Shown piece by piece: positions 1-8,893 of a DNA stretch of 64,000 nt; positions within the stretch are counted from its first letter, which is position 1; the number at the start of each line of letters is the position of its first letter. The DNA is from an uncultured Pseudothermotoga sp. (GTDB lineage Bacteria > Thermotogota > Thermotogae > Thermotogales > DSM-5069), in NCBI GenBank assembly GCA_937995655.1, contig CALKJI010000005.1, forward strand, positions 343,268 to 407,267, read 5' to 3'. Made by a program: the position numbers and the translations under genes. Below the pieces are notes generated by a model that was given only the letters and a program-made list of their open reading frames with translations, searched no databases and was not told the origin of the DNA.

Positions 1-145
1 GTGCCCCGGGCTGACCGGTGCAAACTGGGCACACAGCTGTATTCGCTGGTAATTCGAATACATCTGCCCGGCACGGACAGAATGCTTTTGTCTTAGTCAT
101 CAACTGAACATGTATTTCAAGACCTATGACTGTTCTATAGCTCAT
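1..145 (-). CDS. gatB: GatB, aspartyl/glutamyl-tRNA amidotransferase subunit B (N-terminal 48 residues, cut by window edge)
   Basis: GatB binds mischarged Glu-tRNA(Gln) or Asp-tRNA(Asn) and, with GatA and GatC, converts it to the correctly charged tRNA. The visible part starts with the family hallmark [10 protein letters not shown] and contains the zinc-site cysteines as F-C-P-C (residues 22-25) and C-P-V-C (39-42). The ATG at 145 overlaps the gatA TGA in an ATGA junction, so the two subunits are translationally coupled. The remaining protein (about 430 residues in the family) lies outside the window. Confidence 0.93.
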   Translation of the reverse strand, partial: MSYRTVIGLEIHVQLMTKTKAFCPCRADVFELPANTAVCPVCTGQPGA

Positions 146-1548
146 ATTCTCACCACCGGTAATCTGATTCTACCGTTATCGTTGTAAGGCGATGTTTTTT
201 CAAAATTTCTTGCAATTCTCAAAACCTTTCCATCATCAAACCTCTTTCCCATTATTTGTAATCCTATAGGTTTATTTCGCACAAAACCAAAGGGAATACT
301 TATAGCAGGAATTCCAACCAAGTTCGCTGGAACTGTGAAAATATCCATAAGATAATATGTCAGAGGATCGGAGATCGAACCAACCTTGAAAGCTGGTATG
401 GGTGATGTTGGAGTGAGAATTGCGTCAAACTTGTCAAGGACTTGGTTTATGTCATTTGCGATTATCTTTCTCACCTTCAAAGCTTTATTGAAGTAAGCCT
501 CGTAGTACGCCGCACTCAAAGTAAAGGTTCCTAAAACTATTCTTCGCCTTACTTCTTCACCAAAACCAGCGTTTCGAGTCTTCATATACATATCTCTCAA
601 TCCCGTTTCTTCTATTCTCAAACCATACTTGACACCATCATATCTTGCTAAATTGGAACTGGCCTCAGCTGGTGCTATCACGTAGTAAGTTGCAACGGCA
701 TATTTCATGCTCGGGATTTTTACACGCTCAACCATAGCACCCAGCTTCTGGGCTGTTCTAATTACTTCTTCAAAACGTTCGGCTACCTCACCGTCCAGTT
801 GTTCATACTCGTAAACTTCTTTAGGAACTGCAAATTTCATCCCATGAATATCTTCCTCGATCTGACTCAGAAAATCTATCTTTCTTGAAACAGTTGTTGA
901 ATCGAAGGGATCCTTACCTGCGATTATCTCCATCATCAGTGCGGCATCTCTGACGGATTTTGTTATGGGGCCAACCTGGTCTAATGAAGATGCAAAAGCA
1001 ATCAACCCATACCTTGAGACCAATCCATAGGTTGGCTTGAAACCAACCACACCACAGAAAGATGCTGGTTGCCTTACAGACCCACCCGTATCACTTCCAA
1101 GAGCAGCCACAACTTGTCCGCTTGCGACTACTGCTGCAGATCCACCACTACTACCGCCGGGTACACAGTCTGTATCCCAAGGATTTCTCGTGGCGAAGAA
1201 TGCTGATCTTTCCGTACTCGAGCCCATTGCAAATTCGTCCATGTTAGTCTTTCCAAGGATTACAAAACCATAATCTTTAAGCCTTTTGACACAAGTTGCA
1301 TCGTAGGGAGGGACGTAGTTCTCAAGTATCTTGGAGGCACAAGTGGTCTTTATACCTTTTGTCGCAATATTGTCTTTGATCGCTATTGGAATTCCCCTGT
1401 ATGGTCCATCATTGATTTGGGGCTTTTCTACAACAGTTATAAAACCCTTTATAACAGGATCGATCGATCGTATTCTCTCATAAGATTGTGTTATCAGTTC
1501 TTCTCTGTTGTAATTCAGGCAATCCTCTATTGTCATCTTTTCAAACAA
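142..1548 (-). CDS. gatA: GatA, glutamyl-tRNA(Gln) amidotransferase subunit A
   Basis: The amidase subunit releases ammonia from glutamine and channels it to GatB. The 468 residues show the full amidase signature. The Ser-cisSer-Lys triad can be placed at Lys58 (AIKDN), Ser133 ([10 protein letters not shown]) and Ser157 ([12 protein letters not shown]), with the same spacing as in known GatA enzymes. The length is typical of the family. A GGAGG ribosome site lies just upstream of the ATG. It is the third gene of the unit mnmA, rhomboid, gatA, gatB. No gatC is visible here, so that small subunit must be encoded elsewhere. Confidence 0.96.
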   Translation of the reverse strand: MFEKMTIEDCLNYNREELITQSYERIRSIDPVIKGFITVVEKPQINDGPYRGIPIAIKDNIATKGIKTTCASKILENYVPPYDATCVKRLKDYGFVILGKTNMDEFAMGSSTERSAFFATRNPWDTDCVPGGSSGGSAAVVASGQVVAALGSDTGGSVRQPASFCGVVGFKPTYGLVSRYGLIAFASSLDQVGPITKSVRDAALMMEIIAGKDPFDSTTVSRKIDFLSQIEEDIHGMKFAVPKEVYEYEQLDGEVAERFEEVIRTAQKLGAMVERVKIPSMKYAVATYYVIAPAEASSNLARYDGVKYGLRIEETGLRDMYMKTRNAGFGEEVRRRIVLGTFTLSAAYYEAYFNKALKVRKIIANDINQVLDKFDAILTPTSPIPAFKVGSISDPLTYYLMDIFTVPANLVGIPAISIPFGFVRNKPIGLQIMGKRFDDGKVLRIARNFEKTSPYNDNGRIRLPVVRI

Positions 1549-1562
1549 CTCAAACTCCTCCT

Positions 1563-2258
1563 TTACCAGTAATAAGTCTTTTTTCTCCTGAACAATCCCC
1601 AGATTATTCCGACGATGAAACCACCTATATGAGCCCAGTATGCTACGCCGGAATTCACTGCGCTGTCAGAGATTCCACTTATTATCTGGAAAACAAACCA
1701 TACAAAGAGATAGACTCCAGCTGGTATCGCAATCAGGAACGGAAGAAAGAAGGTTGGAATAAATGAAACAACACGAGAATATGGGAACAGAACATAATAA
1801 GCACCCATCACAGCAGAAATAGCACCAGAAGCTCCAACCATAGGTACCTGTGAGTTTAAATTGAGAGTAAAGTGCATCAAAGAAGCCAGAACACCGCTCG
1901 ACATATAAAAGATGAAAAACATCGTATGGCCCATGTTGTCTTCAACATTATCGCCAAAAACTCCAAGGAACCACATGTTTCCAATTAGATGGGACCATCC
2001 TCCGTGCAAAAACATATGACTGATAAAAGATAACCATTTTGGTGTGTAGAATCCCAGGCCAGTTCTTAAATACCAAATTTGGGTCCAGCGCTGAGAGGTG
2101 AATCGAGCTGGTACCAGACCAAAATTGTAAAGGAATCGAATCAGTTCTGCTCTTGAAAGCGTCAACTGATAAATGAATATGATAATATTGATCAATATCA
2201 GAGTGTATACGACATATGGTTTTTTTCTACTTGGTATAGTATCGTACAATGGAAACAA
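1563..2258 (-). CDS. rhomboid family intramembrane serine protease
   Basis: This is a polytopic membrane protein of 231 residues with a full rhomboid core. The catalytic serine is Ser144 in G-A-S-G and the catalytic histidine is His210 in A-H-I-G-G-F. The conserved H-G-G-W-S-H-L-I-G-N segment lies at 85-94 in the helix that supplies the oxyanion residues. Rhomboids cut single-pass membrane proteins within the bilayer; the substrate here is unknown. The likely start is TTG at 2258 behind a GAGGAG ribosome site. It sits between mnmA and gatA, 14 bases from gatA, so it is probably cotranscribed with tRNA genes that have no obvious link to proteolysis. Confidence 0.93.
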   Translation of the reverse strand: MFPLYDTIPSRKKPYVVYTLILINIIIFIYQLTLSRAELIRFLYNFGLVPARFTSQRWTQIWYLRTGLGFYTPKWLSFISHMFLHGGWSHLIGNMWFLGVFGDNVEDNMGHTMFFIFYMSSGVLASLMHFTLNLNSQVPMVGASGAISAVMGAYYVLFPYSRVVSFIPTFFLPFLIAIPAGVYLFVWFVFQIISGISDSAVNSGVAYWAHIGGFIVGIIWGLFRRKKTYYW

Positions 2259-2299
2259 AGAATCACTCCTCTGAAGAAATCTTTTATTTTTTTATTTTA

Positions 2300-3349
2300 T
2301 CACAAAATGGTATCGATAATTCCAGAGGCGAGCACCATCTCATCTTTATAAAAGACTGCAACCTGTCCTGGTGTTACGGCAAAGATAGGTTTATCGGTTT
2401 TAACAATTGCCAAGTCGTCCTTAAGAATTACCGTACATGGGATTTCTTCTGAGTTTTTTCTTACCTTTACAGTGGAAATGAACTTCTCACTCAAATCTGT
2501 CAAAATGTTTAAGTTACTCACACAAAAGCTGTCTGAATAAACATCTTTTTCATTTCCGACGATCAGTGCATTTTCTTTTGGGCAAATCTTCACCACATAT
2601 CTTTTCTCACCTGTTGAAAGGCCGATCCTTCTTTGACCAACTGTGTAATTCACAAGGCCTTTATGTTCACCAATCTTATTTCCATTCATATCAAGTATGG
2701 GCCCAGGTTTTACAGTTATACCAAACTCTTTGAAGAATCTCTGCTGATCTGAATCCGGTATGAAGCATAGATCTTGAGATTCTGTTTTGTTGTATACATG
2801 TATATTGGCTCTTCTTGCCATTTCTCTTATCTCAGTCTTTGTTCTGTCACCATTTGGAAAAATTATTCTTTTGAGACTATCCCTTTTTATGGAAGACAAG
2901 AAATAAGACTGATCCTTATCCCTATTGATTGCTTTGTAAAGCTTACCATCGATCACCCTTGCATAATGACCGCTCGCTACGAAATCAACATTGTCTTTGA
3001 GGATCAGATCCATGACGTACCCAAACTTTATGAGCTGATTGCAAAAGTAGCACGGATTTGGTGTTCTGCCTTTTTCATATTCTTTCAGATAATAATCAAT
3101 GATCAGCTTTCTGAAAACATCTTGCAAGTTTATTATTTTCAAAGGGACCATCAACTGACTTGCTATCTTTTGTGCATCAAAGGTATCCGACGGCGAGCAA
3201 CAGACTTTATGCTTTATTTCCCTTTGAATATAGAAATGATCATCCATCGTTTTCATGTGATAAGCTATTACTTCGTGACCTTGTTTTTGAAGTGTATAGA
3301 GTGCAACTGCACTATCTACACCTCCACTGAGTAAAACACCTACCCTCAA
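2300..3349 (-). CDS. mnmA: MnmA, tRNA 2-thiouridylase (CxxC type)
   Basis: MnmA installs the 2-thio group on wobble U34 of the Glu, Gln and Lys tRNAs. The PP-loop L-S-G-G-V-D-S-A-V begins near the N-terminus. The first catalytic region reads N-P-C-Y-F-C-N and the second E-S-Q-D-L-C-F-I-P-D. Enzymes of the E. coli type carry DxxC in the first motif; here it is CxxC, which together with the third cysteine is the pattern associated with a bound iron-sulfur cluster. I chose the TTG at 3349 (M-R-V-G-V-L-L-S-G-G) because it gives the usual N-terminus; GTG codons at 3358 and 3361 overlap the ribosome site but cannot be excluded. Confidence 0.94.
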   Translation of the reverse strand: MRVGVLLSGGVDSAVALYTLQKQGHEVIAYHMKTMDDHFYIQREIKHKVCCSPSDTFDAQKIASQLMVPLKIINLQDVFRKLIIDYYLKEYEKGRTPNPCYFCNQLIKFGYVMDLILKDNVDFVASGHYARVIDGKLYKAINRDKDQSYFLSSIKRDSLKRIIFPNGDRTKTEIREMARRANIHVYNKTESQDLCFIPDSDQQRFFKEFGITVKPGPILDMNGNKIGEHKGLVNYTVGQRRIGLSTGEKRYVVKICPKENALIVGNEKDVYSDSFCVSNLNILTDLSEKFISTVKVRKNSEEIPCTVILKDDLAIVKTDKPIFAVTPGQVAVFYKDEMVLASGIIDTIL

Positions 3350-3438
3350 AGAATTCACCACCTTCCTTTCGCCTTCATGTCAGATCACTGATAAAACATG
3401 ATAGAATTATTGTACATTCCTTTGCAAGGAGCTGACAT

Positions 3439-5472
3439 ATGGGAAAGATCGTTTTGAGCCTTTTGTTATTCGCCTATATGGTTTTTTCCATGAAGATAAC
3501 AGTCGTCACCGATATAGATTATCCTCCATTTGCTTATATAGATCAAGAAGGAAAACTTGTTGGCATCAGTCCAAAATTATGGGAGCTCTTTTCAGAAAGA
3601 ACTGGTGTTGAAATAGAGTTGATACCTATGAAATGGGAAGATGCTATAAAAGCAGCCCGAGAAGGCAAAACAGATGTTATTGATCTAATCTTTGTTACTG
3701 AAGAAAGAAAAAAATTCTTGGACTATTCCATCGAGATTTACAAACTTACAAGCAGTATATATTACCGTGAAGGTTTACCAGCTTTGAAAACTCTTAGAGA
3801 TCTCACTCCTTATGTGGTAGGTGTGAAGAGAGGCGACGCTTTGTACGGTATTGCCAAAAATTCAAATCCTTCCATACAGTTTAGATTTTACGATACCTAT
3901 GGAGAACTCTTCCTTGCAATGAAAAACCATGAAGTAGAAGTCATTTTGATGGATGATGTACCAGCTCAGTATTATTTGCAAAAGTTTGATATGGTCTACA
4001 ATGTGAAAAAATCAGAGCCCTTTACTGAAAACAACCTGCACTGGGCCGTCCCAAAGGGAAAAGATCACGTTTTGACATTAGTGAATAAGGGCTTGGAGAA
4101 GATTTCACCCAAAGAGATCAAGAGCATTGTTCTTTCCATGGTGCCACATGCTCGTATTGATCCATCGGTTATTTTTACCTTATTTTTAGTCATCTCGGGC
4201 TTAATAGCAGCCTTTTTGTTCTTTTTTATTATAAGTTTTTATTTGAAAAGGGCTGTACAAAAAGCTGCAAAGGAACTGGAGTACAAGAACCAACAGCTAA
4301 GCGCTTATAATGAAGAGCTTGAGGCTCAGTCAGAAGAGATAAAAGCAATGAACGAAGAACTTGAAAGGACATTGAGTGAACTGGAGAGAGCCAGCAACAA
4401 TTTTATAGGTACACTCGATCTGATAGACAGAGCCTTTAATCTACAGGAAGATGGAAAAACTTTCCTAAAGAAAGCTTTTAATTTAATCTTTGATATGTTT
4501 CCACAGTCTCACTGCGGCTACATTGCGTTATTCGAACAAGGGACTTTGCAAGTGATAGAAGCCCGAGGTTTTGATAAAGACTCTATAAATGCTCTGCAGA
4601 TACCCTCCGGTGAGTTATACAAGCCGGATGTACCAATCATTGTAAAAGATATAAGATCAATCGAAAGCAAATCAATGAATGAAAAAAACTATGCACAGAT
4701 TGAAGAGATTTTACCAAAATCATGTTGCGCAATGGTCACACCTATGAAAATCGTCGACCAGACCGTCGGTAATATTGTGCTCGAAGTGAAAGATTGCTCA
4801 GAGAAAACATTTACCGAACATGATCTGAAAATGGCCGAAAGTCTTGAAAAAATAGTTACTTCATTCTTCTTGGTAAGAAGGTATATAGACGTTAAAGAAA
4901 AGATTAACAGAGAAATAGTCTCCATGCTTGTCAAGACACTTGAATATTATGATAAGTATACACAAGGCCATTCAGAAAGGGTAGCACAGCTGTGCAGAAA
5001 AATGGCTCAACGGATTGGGTTGCCTGAACCAGAGTTAGAACTGGCTGCGTTGCTCCATGATGTAGGAAAAATCTACGTGCCCCAGAGTATTTTGAATAAA
5101 GAAGGCCATCTCAGTGATCATGAGTTTGAATTTGTCAAAGAACACCCAGTAAAAGGATTTGAATTAGTTTTAGCAATTAAAGGCATGGAAAAGATTGCCA
5201 AGGTCATACTTTATCACCATGAACGCTATGATGGAAAAGGTTATCCTGCGGGGTTGAAAGGTGCGGAAATCCCCCTGGAATCACAAATCATATTCATTTC
5301 AGATAGTTTTGATGCCATGACAACAGCTCGACCATACAGAAAGATTCCTCTGAGAGTTGAAGAAGCTATTCGAGAAATAAGAAGGTGTTCTGGGACACAG
5401 TTCGACCCTAATCTGGTCAAGATTTTTGAAGAAATTATATATGAGCAGAGCGATATGTCAAGGTTTGTGTAA
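3439..5472 (+). CDS. transmembrane receptor: family 3 solute-binding domain, coiled coil, GAF-like domain and HD-GYP phosphodiesterase
   Basis: This 677-residue protein has a signal peptide (1-17), a periplasmic binding domain like those of amino acid importers (about 20-235), one membrane helix (about 245-270), a coiled coil rich in Glu and Lys (270-325), a GAF-like region (about 325-480) and an HD-GYP domain (490-665). HD-GYP residues are complete: His511, His540-Asp541, His569, His593-His594 and the H-H-E-x-x-D-G-x-G-Y-P loop at 593-603. HD-GYP proteins degrade cyclic di-GMP. The layout suggests that binding of an external amino acid or similar ligand controls cyclic dinucleotide turnover. 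AAGGAG lies upstream of the ATG. The ligand is unknown. Confidence 0.92.
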   Translation: MGKIVLSLLLFAYMVFSMKITVVTDIDYPPFAYIDQEGKLVGISPKLWELFSERTGVEIELIPMKWEDAIKAAREGKTDVIDLIFVTEERKKFLDYSIEIYKLTSSIYYREGLPALKTLRDLTPYVVGVKRGDALYGIAKNSNPSIQFRFYDTYGELFLAMKNHEVEVILMDDVPAQYYLQKFDMVYNVKKSEPFTENNLHWAVPKGKDHVLTLVNKGLEKISPKEIKSIVLSMVPHARIDPSVIFTLFLVISGLIAAFLFFFIISFYLKRAVQKAAKELEYKNQQLSAYNEELEAQSEEIKAMNEELERTLSELERASNNFIGTLDLIDRAFNLQEDGKTFLKKAFNLIFDMFPQSHCGYIALFEQGTLQVIEARGFDKDSINALQIPSGELYKPDVPIIVKDIRSIESKSMNEKNYAQIEEILPKSCCAMVTPMKIVDQTVGNIVLEVKDCSEKTFTEHDLKMAESLEKIVTSFFLVRRYIDVKEKINREIVSMLVKTLEYYDKYTQGHSERVAQLCRKMAQRIGLPEPELELAALLHDVGKIYVPQSILNKEGHLSDHEFEFVKEHPVKGFELVLAIKGMEKIAKVILYHHERYDGKGYPAGLKGAEIPLESQIIFISDSFDAMTTARPYRKIPLRVEEAIREIRRCSGTQFDPNLVKIFEEIIYEQSDMSRFV

Positions 5473-5949
5473 ATTAATTCTTGAAAGAGTTGGGTCTTGA
5501 AAATATTGATTACTTTGAAGCACAAGAGTCTGTGGCAAATTGTGGATCTAAACCCATGAGACCATTCCCAAGACAGATATAAAAGCGATGAATAACTTTC
5601 TACTTCTAGATCGGTTGTGCAATTACCTGAAGACTTGCTCATTTGGCATATGTATCAACAGCCAAGTAAAAATGTGGGCATGGTTCACGTTCCAAGCTAG
5701 GAAAAAGCCCCAAAATCCTTTTTGTTTGAAAAAACCACACTACCCTTAGAGATCGACATGTAAGTATGAGATCTTAATGTTTTTAAGCTCATCTCCCATA
5801 AAGACCAGAAGGTATGACTTCAAGTCAATCTGCATAGTGAATCTAACCTTTTCTTCACAGTTATGCAAATGTTTTGTACCTTAACCTTACCTGTTTGTGT
5901 TCCTTAAGAGTGATATAAATATAAAAAAGGTGTCTTTGGAGGCGATAAG
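5473..5949 (+). other. 477-base spacer without a recognisable gene
   Basis: All six frames are broken by stop codons and I recognise no protein or RNA family. The 3' end holds the expression signals of the next gene: an extended -10 (TG at 5911-5912, TATAAA at 5914-5919) and the ribosome site TTGGAGG before the ATG at 5950. Some translated pieces in the middle look protein-like, so a heavily decayed gene is possible but not supported. Confidence 0.4.
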
Positions 5950-7668
5950 ATGAGTCGAAGTGTGATCATTGATGGATCGGTGATATACACAAACTACAGT
6001 CAAATAATTGGTCAAAGGAAATTTGAGTCACTATTAAGAGAGTTTGTAGATATCCTTAAAGAAAAATCAAGTCCATTGTTGAACGCTCTAAGCGCATTCA
6101 GAGTCAACGGCGATTACGACCTGCATCGTTTTGCAGAATATCTCCACCTGCTGACTATGAGAAATATCAAGGAGGTCACCAATATAATCTACTATGTGAA
6201 TCCAAAAGAACTTGAACGTTTCATAGAGGCATTCTATACCTTTTGGCGTTCAAAACACCGCTTTATGGTTCGACAGGAAAAGTATGTTGAGGATTACAAC
6301 AGGCGAGCAAGCATCGAATACACGATGACGATGGTGGGTGACCAGTTCAAGGCTGTTATAAAAAATTTGTACAGAGAGCTCATGATGAATGTTTCTAATA
6401 CATTTCCAACAGTGATGAGGCAACTTCCAAGTGGCGCACAGGTAATGTTCCTGGTGGAGGAACCAAACGGAGAAAAATATCAAGAACATCAGTGGATATT
6501 AAAAGTTCCAACGGTTTGGGGCGCGATCTTTGATCCTCCAGCGATATTTTATACAAAGTCCAACAAAAGAAAAGGGGTACTGCCAGTAGTTGACGATACA
6601 ATACTTGGCAAAATAAATCTCGATCCGGACGAATGGTACAGATTCACAATCTTTGTTGGAGACTTGCTTTTCTACAATTTTGTTCACGCTGAATATCTAG
6701 CCCATGGCGCTGGACTTGCCAACTTGTTTGAGCTTGCTACCCCAAAGGATTTAAAACACAGAGAACCAGATGGAATTCTCATATTTGGTTTGCCAGCCAA
6801 TAAGATTCCCAATTATAGTGATAAATGGCGCAATGGAGTGATATTCAAAGATAAGAGCCGTTATGTTGGTGTAATACCGGCACTGGATGAGAACGATTAC
6901 TTTGGGTATATGAAAAAGACCACTCTAACGATCCACAATCTGATAAAAATTGATCAAGGTAGACTGCCAGTTCACGGTTCAATGGCGAAGATCACTTTGA
7001 AGAATGGTAAGACCGTCGTAACTATGTTTGTTGGCGATAGTGGAGCTGGAAAGAGCGAGACACTTGATGCACTTAACAGATTAGAGGAAGTGGCTCAAGT
7101 CGATACGATCATCGACGATATGGGAAGCCTTTCTATAGCCAATGGTCATGTTATCGCTTTTGGCACGGAAACTGGTGCTTTTGTAAGACTCGATGATTTG
7201 CCACCAGGGTTTGCCTATTCTACGATGGATAGAAGTATATTCATGAATCCCGACCAAATAAACGCACGTGTGATAGTGCCGTTTAATAATTACAATGAAG
7301 TTATTACCCCTACTCACATAGATTTCTTTCTGTACGCAAACAATTACACCGAAGTCAGTAATGATGAAGACCGAATCATTTTCTTTGATGATGTAGAGGA
7401 AGCCTTGCAAGTATTTTCTGAAGGAAAGAGAATGAGCAAAGGTACAACTTCCGAGACAGGTTTGACTACTTCTTATTTTGCCAATCCCTTCGGTGCTGTG
7501 CAGCGACAGAAAGAACATCACAAAATAGCCGAATATTTCGTAAAAAAGATGTTCGAAACGGGTGTGAGAGTTGGTGAAATAAGAACGATGCTCGGTGTTG
7601 AAGGGTACGAAAAAGAAGGTACAATGTTGGCAGCTAAAGCACTTTTGAAGATCATTGAACAGTTGTGA
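5950..7668 (+). CDS. PEP carboxykinase (ATP)/HPr-kinase-like P-loop protein of unknown function
   Basis: This 572-residue protein is not a recognised enzyme. Its C-terminal half resembles the ATP-type PEP carboxykinase and HPr kinase fold: a L-P-V-H-G-S segment at 339-344, a Walker A loop G-D-S-G-A-G-K-S at 362-369, paired aspartates at 389-390 in the place of the kinase-2 motif, G-T-E-T-G-A near 405-410, and a K-G-T-T-S-E-T-G and N-P-F-G stretch near 497-515 that lines up with the carboxykinase C-terminal region. The N-terminal 330 residues match nothing I know. No signal peptide or membrane helix is seen. It stands alone behind its own promoter, so a true carboxykinase role is unlikely; a protein or small-molecule kinase is more plausible. 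Confidence 0.7.
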   Translation: MSRSVIIDGSVIYTNYSQIIGQRKFESLLREFVDILKEKSSPLLNALSAFRVNGDYDLHRFAEYLHLLTMRNIKEVTNIIYYVNPKELERFIEAFYTFWRSKHRFMVRQEKYVEDYNRRASIEYTMTMVGDQFKAVIKNLYRELMMNVSNTFPTVMRQLPSGAQVMFLVEEPNGEKYQEHQWILKVPTVWGAIFDPPAIFYTKSNKRKGVLPVVDDTILGKINLDPDEWYRFTIFVGDLLFYNFVHAEYLAHGAGLANLFELATPKDLKHREPDGILIFGLPANKIPNYSDKWRNGVIFKDKSRYVGVIPALDENDYFGYMKKTTLTIHNLIKIDQGRLPVHGSMAKITLKNGKTVVTMFVGDSGAGKSETLDALNRLEEVAQVDTIIDDMGSLSIANGHVIAFGTETGAFVRLDDLPPGFAYSTMDRSIFMNPDQINARVIVPFNNYNEVITPTHIDFFLYANNYTEVSNDEDRIIFFDDVEEALQVFSEGKRMSKGTTSETGLTTSYFANPFGAVQRQKEHHKIAEYFVKKMFETGVRVGEIRTMLGVEGYEKEGTMLAAKALLKIIEQL

Positions 7669-7781
7669 CAACCATCTCAGAGTAGCCTCTATGCTGAGTC
7701 TTAGTGATTTAAGACATTCGCTACGCTCACGGGTAATAAATTTCACCGGTTTTACAATATCGTTGTTCTGACAAAAAATGG

Positions 7782-8480
7782 CTATCTTGCAGAAAATTCA
7801 ACAAGCAAAATGAAAGAAAACAAAACCAGACCAGCACAGGTCAAAGCTATTATTCTCCAAGTTATGGTCACTCGTTTCTTCCAAGAAGCATAAGCAGGCC
7901 TTGGAGTCATCAGATAACCTAAGATCATGCCCGTTGCAAACCCTCCTATGTGTGCAGCATTGTTTATGCCCGTTCCCGGCATGAACCCATAGATGATATT
8001 AAAGATTATCATAGGTAAGAGTGCATAACCCGTGAACTGTCTCATGAAAAATGGAGTATCACGTCTGAAACCAAGTGCGAAAAGCATACCAACAAGGCCA
8101 AAGATGGCTCCGCTCGCTCCAACAGATATTGCGCGGTAATAGAGAAAATGTGTTGCAAGATTCCCAGCAATACCAGTCAACAGATAGGCAAATACAAACT
8201 TCTCAACGCCATATACGGATTCGACTATGTTACCAAAATAGAAAAGCGCGTAAGAATTGAATAGCAAATGCAGAAAGCCACCATGAACAAAGATTGCTGT
8301 AATCAATCTATACCATTCACCATTACTCACCAAAAGTCCATATTGTGCGCCAAATCTAATATACAAATATGCTTGGTTCCGTATGCTTGAAAAGCTTTCA
8401 ACAAAAAACATTAGGATCGCGACAGTTATGTTTATTACTAAAATAAGATAAGTCACCTTCCACTGTTTCAACTGATACAC
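7782..8480 (-). CDS. rhomboid family intramembrane serine protease (second copy)
   Basis: This is a second rhomboid, 232 residues, only distantly similar to the one at 1563-2258. The catalytic serine is Ser123 (V-G-A-S-G-A-I-F-G) and the histidine is His177 (A-A-H-I-G-G-F); the H-G-G-F-x-H-L-L-F-N-S motif lies at 66-76. An extra hydrophobic segment follows the core near 210-228, giving a 6+1 helix layout. It is a single gene on the minus strand with a TATAAT-like box at 8492-8497 and a short leader with AAGGAGG. Its substrate cannot be told from the context. Confidence 0.93.
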   Translation of the reverse strand: MYQLKQWKVTYLILVINITVAILMFFVESFSSIRNQAYLYIRFGAQYGLLVSNGEWYRLITAIFVHGGFLHLLFNSYALFYFGNIVESVYGVEKFVFAYLLTGIAGNLATHFLYYRAISVGASGAIFGLVGMLFALGFRRDTPFFMRQFTGYALLPMIIFNIIYGFMPGTGINNAAHIGGFATGMILGYLMTPRPAYASWKKRVTITWRIIALTCAGLVLFSFILLVEFSAR

Positions 8481-8750
8481 CTCCTTGTTTTATTATAAAC
8501 CATCGCAGCTTTTGAAGACTTTAACACTCACATATCCAGCTAAGTCAGATTCAACGATGTGATTACACGAATGGGAAGGATGAACTGACCTTTTTTGGTG
8601 ACAAAGATCAACATTTACTCAGTTGATGAAAAAGATTTCATCATGTTCAAAAGCACTCAACTTGGATGTCAAAGGAATTCACTATGCAAAGGATTCACTG
8701 ATTTGATCACTAATCTCACCGAACACAGGTGTAATGACTTTATGCTTTTG

Positions 8751-8779
8751 TTGACAATTAGAAACGTAGATGCTATAAT
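8751..8779 (+). promoter_or_regulatory. consensus sigma-A promoter of the Liv-type ABC operon
   Basis: A perfect -35 box TTGACA (8751-8756) and a perfect -10 box TATAAT (8774-8779) are separated by exactly 17 bases, with TG one base before the -10 box. Transcription would start near 8786 and give a leader of about 108 bases ending in the ribosome site AAAGGAGG (8876-8883). Nothing else is recognisable between 8481 and 8750. Confidence 0.85.
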
Positions 8780-8893
8780 TGAAAAAGTTGAGAAAAAATT
8801 CACACAATCTAGAAAGAAGATCTTTACTGTCATGACACTGGTTTAATCTTTTGTACAATTTGTACCCAAAACTTTAAAGGAGGCGGTGTAGAA

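Noticed and set aside
5473..5949. Possible decayed gene in the spacer after the HD-GYP receptor
   Set aside because: Only short protein-like pieces with stops; no motif or family could be recognised.
5950..7668. True ATP-dependent PEP carboxykinase
   Set aside because: Walker A loop and length of the N-terminal part differ from the enzyme, and the usual substrate-binding arginine and lysine motifs could not be found by eye.
7081..7746. 221-codon frame opposite the PEPCK-like gene
   Set aside because: It is antisense to a gene with clear motifs, has no ribosome site and its product looks like reverse-strand translation.
8595..8846. 83-codon frame upstream of the Liv-type binding protein
   Set aside because: It spans the consensus promoter and lacks a ribosome site; the composition does not look like a protein of this genome.
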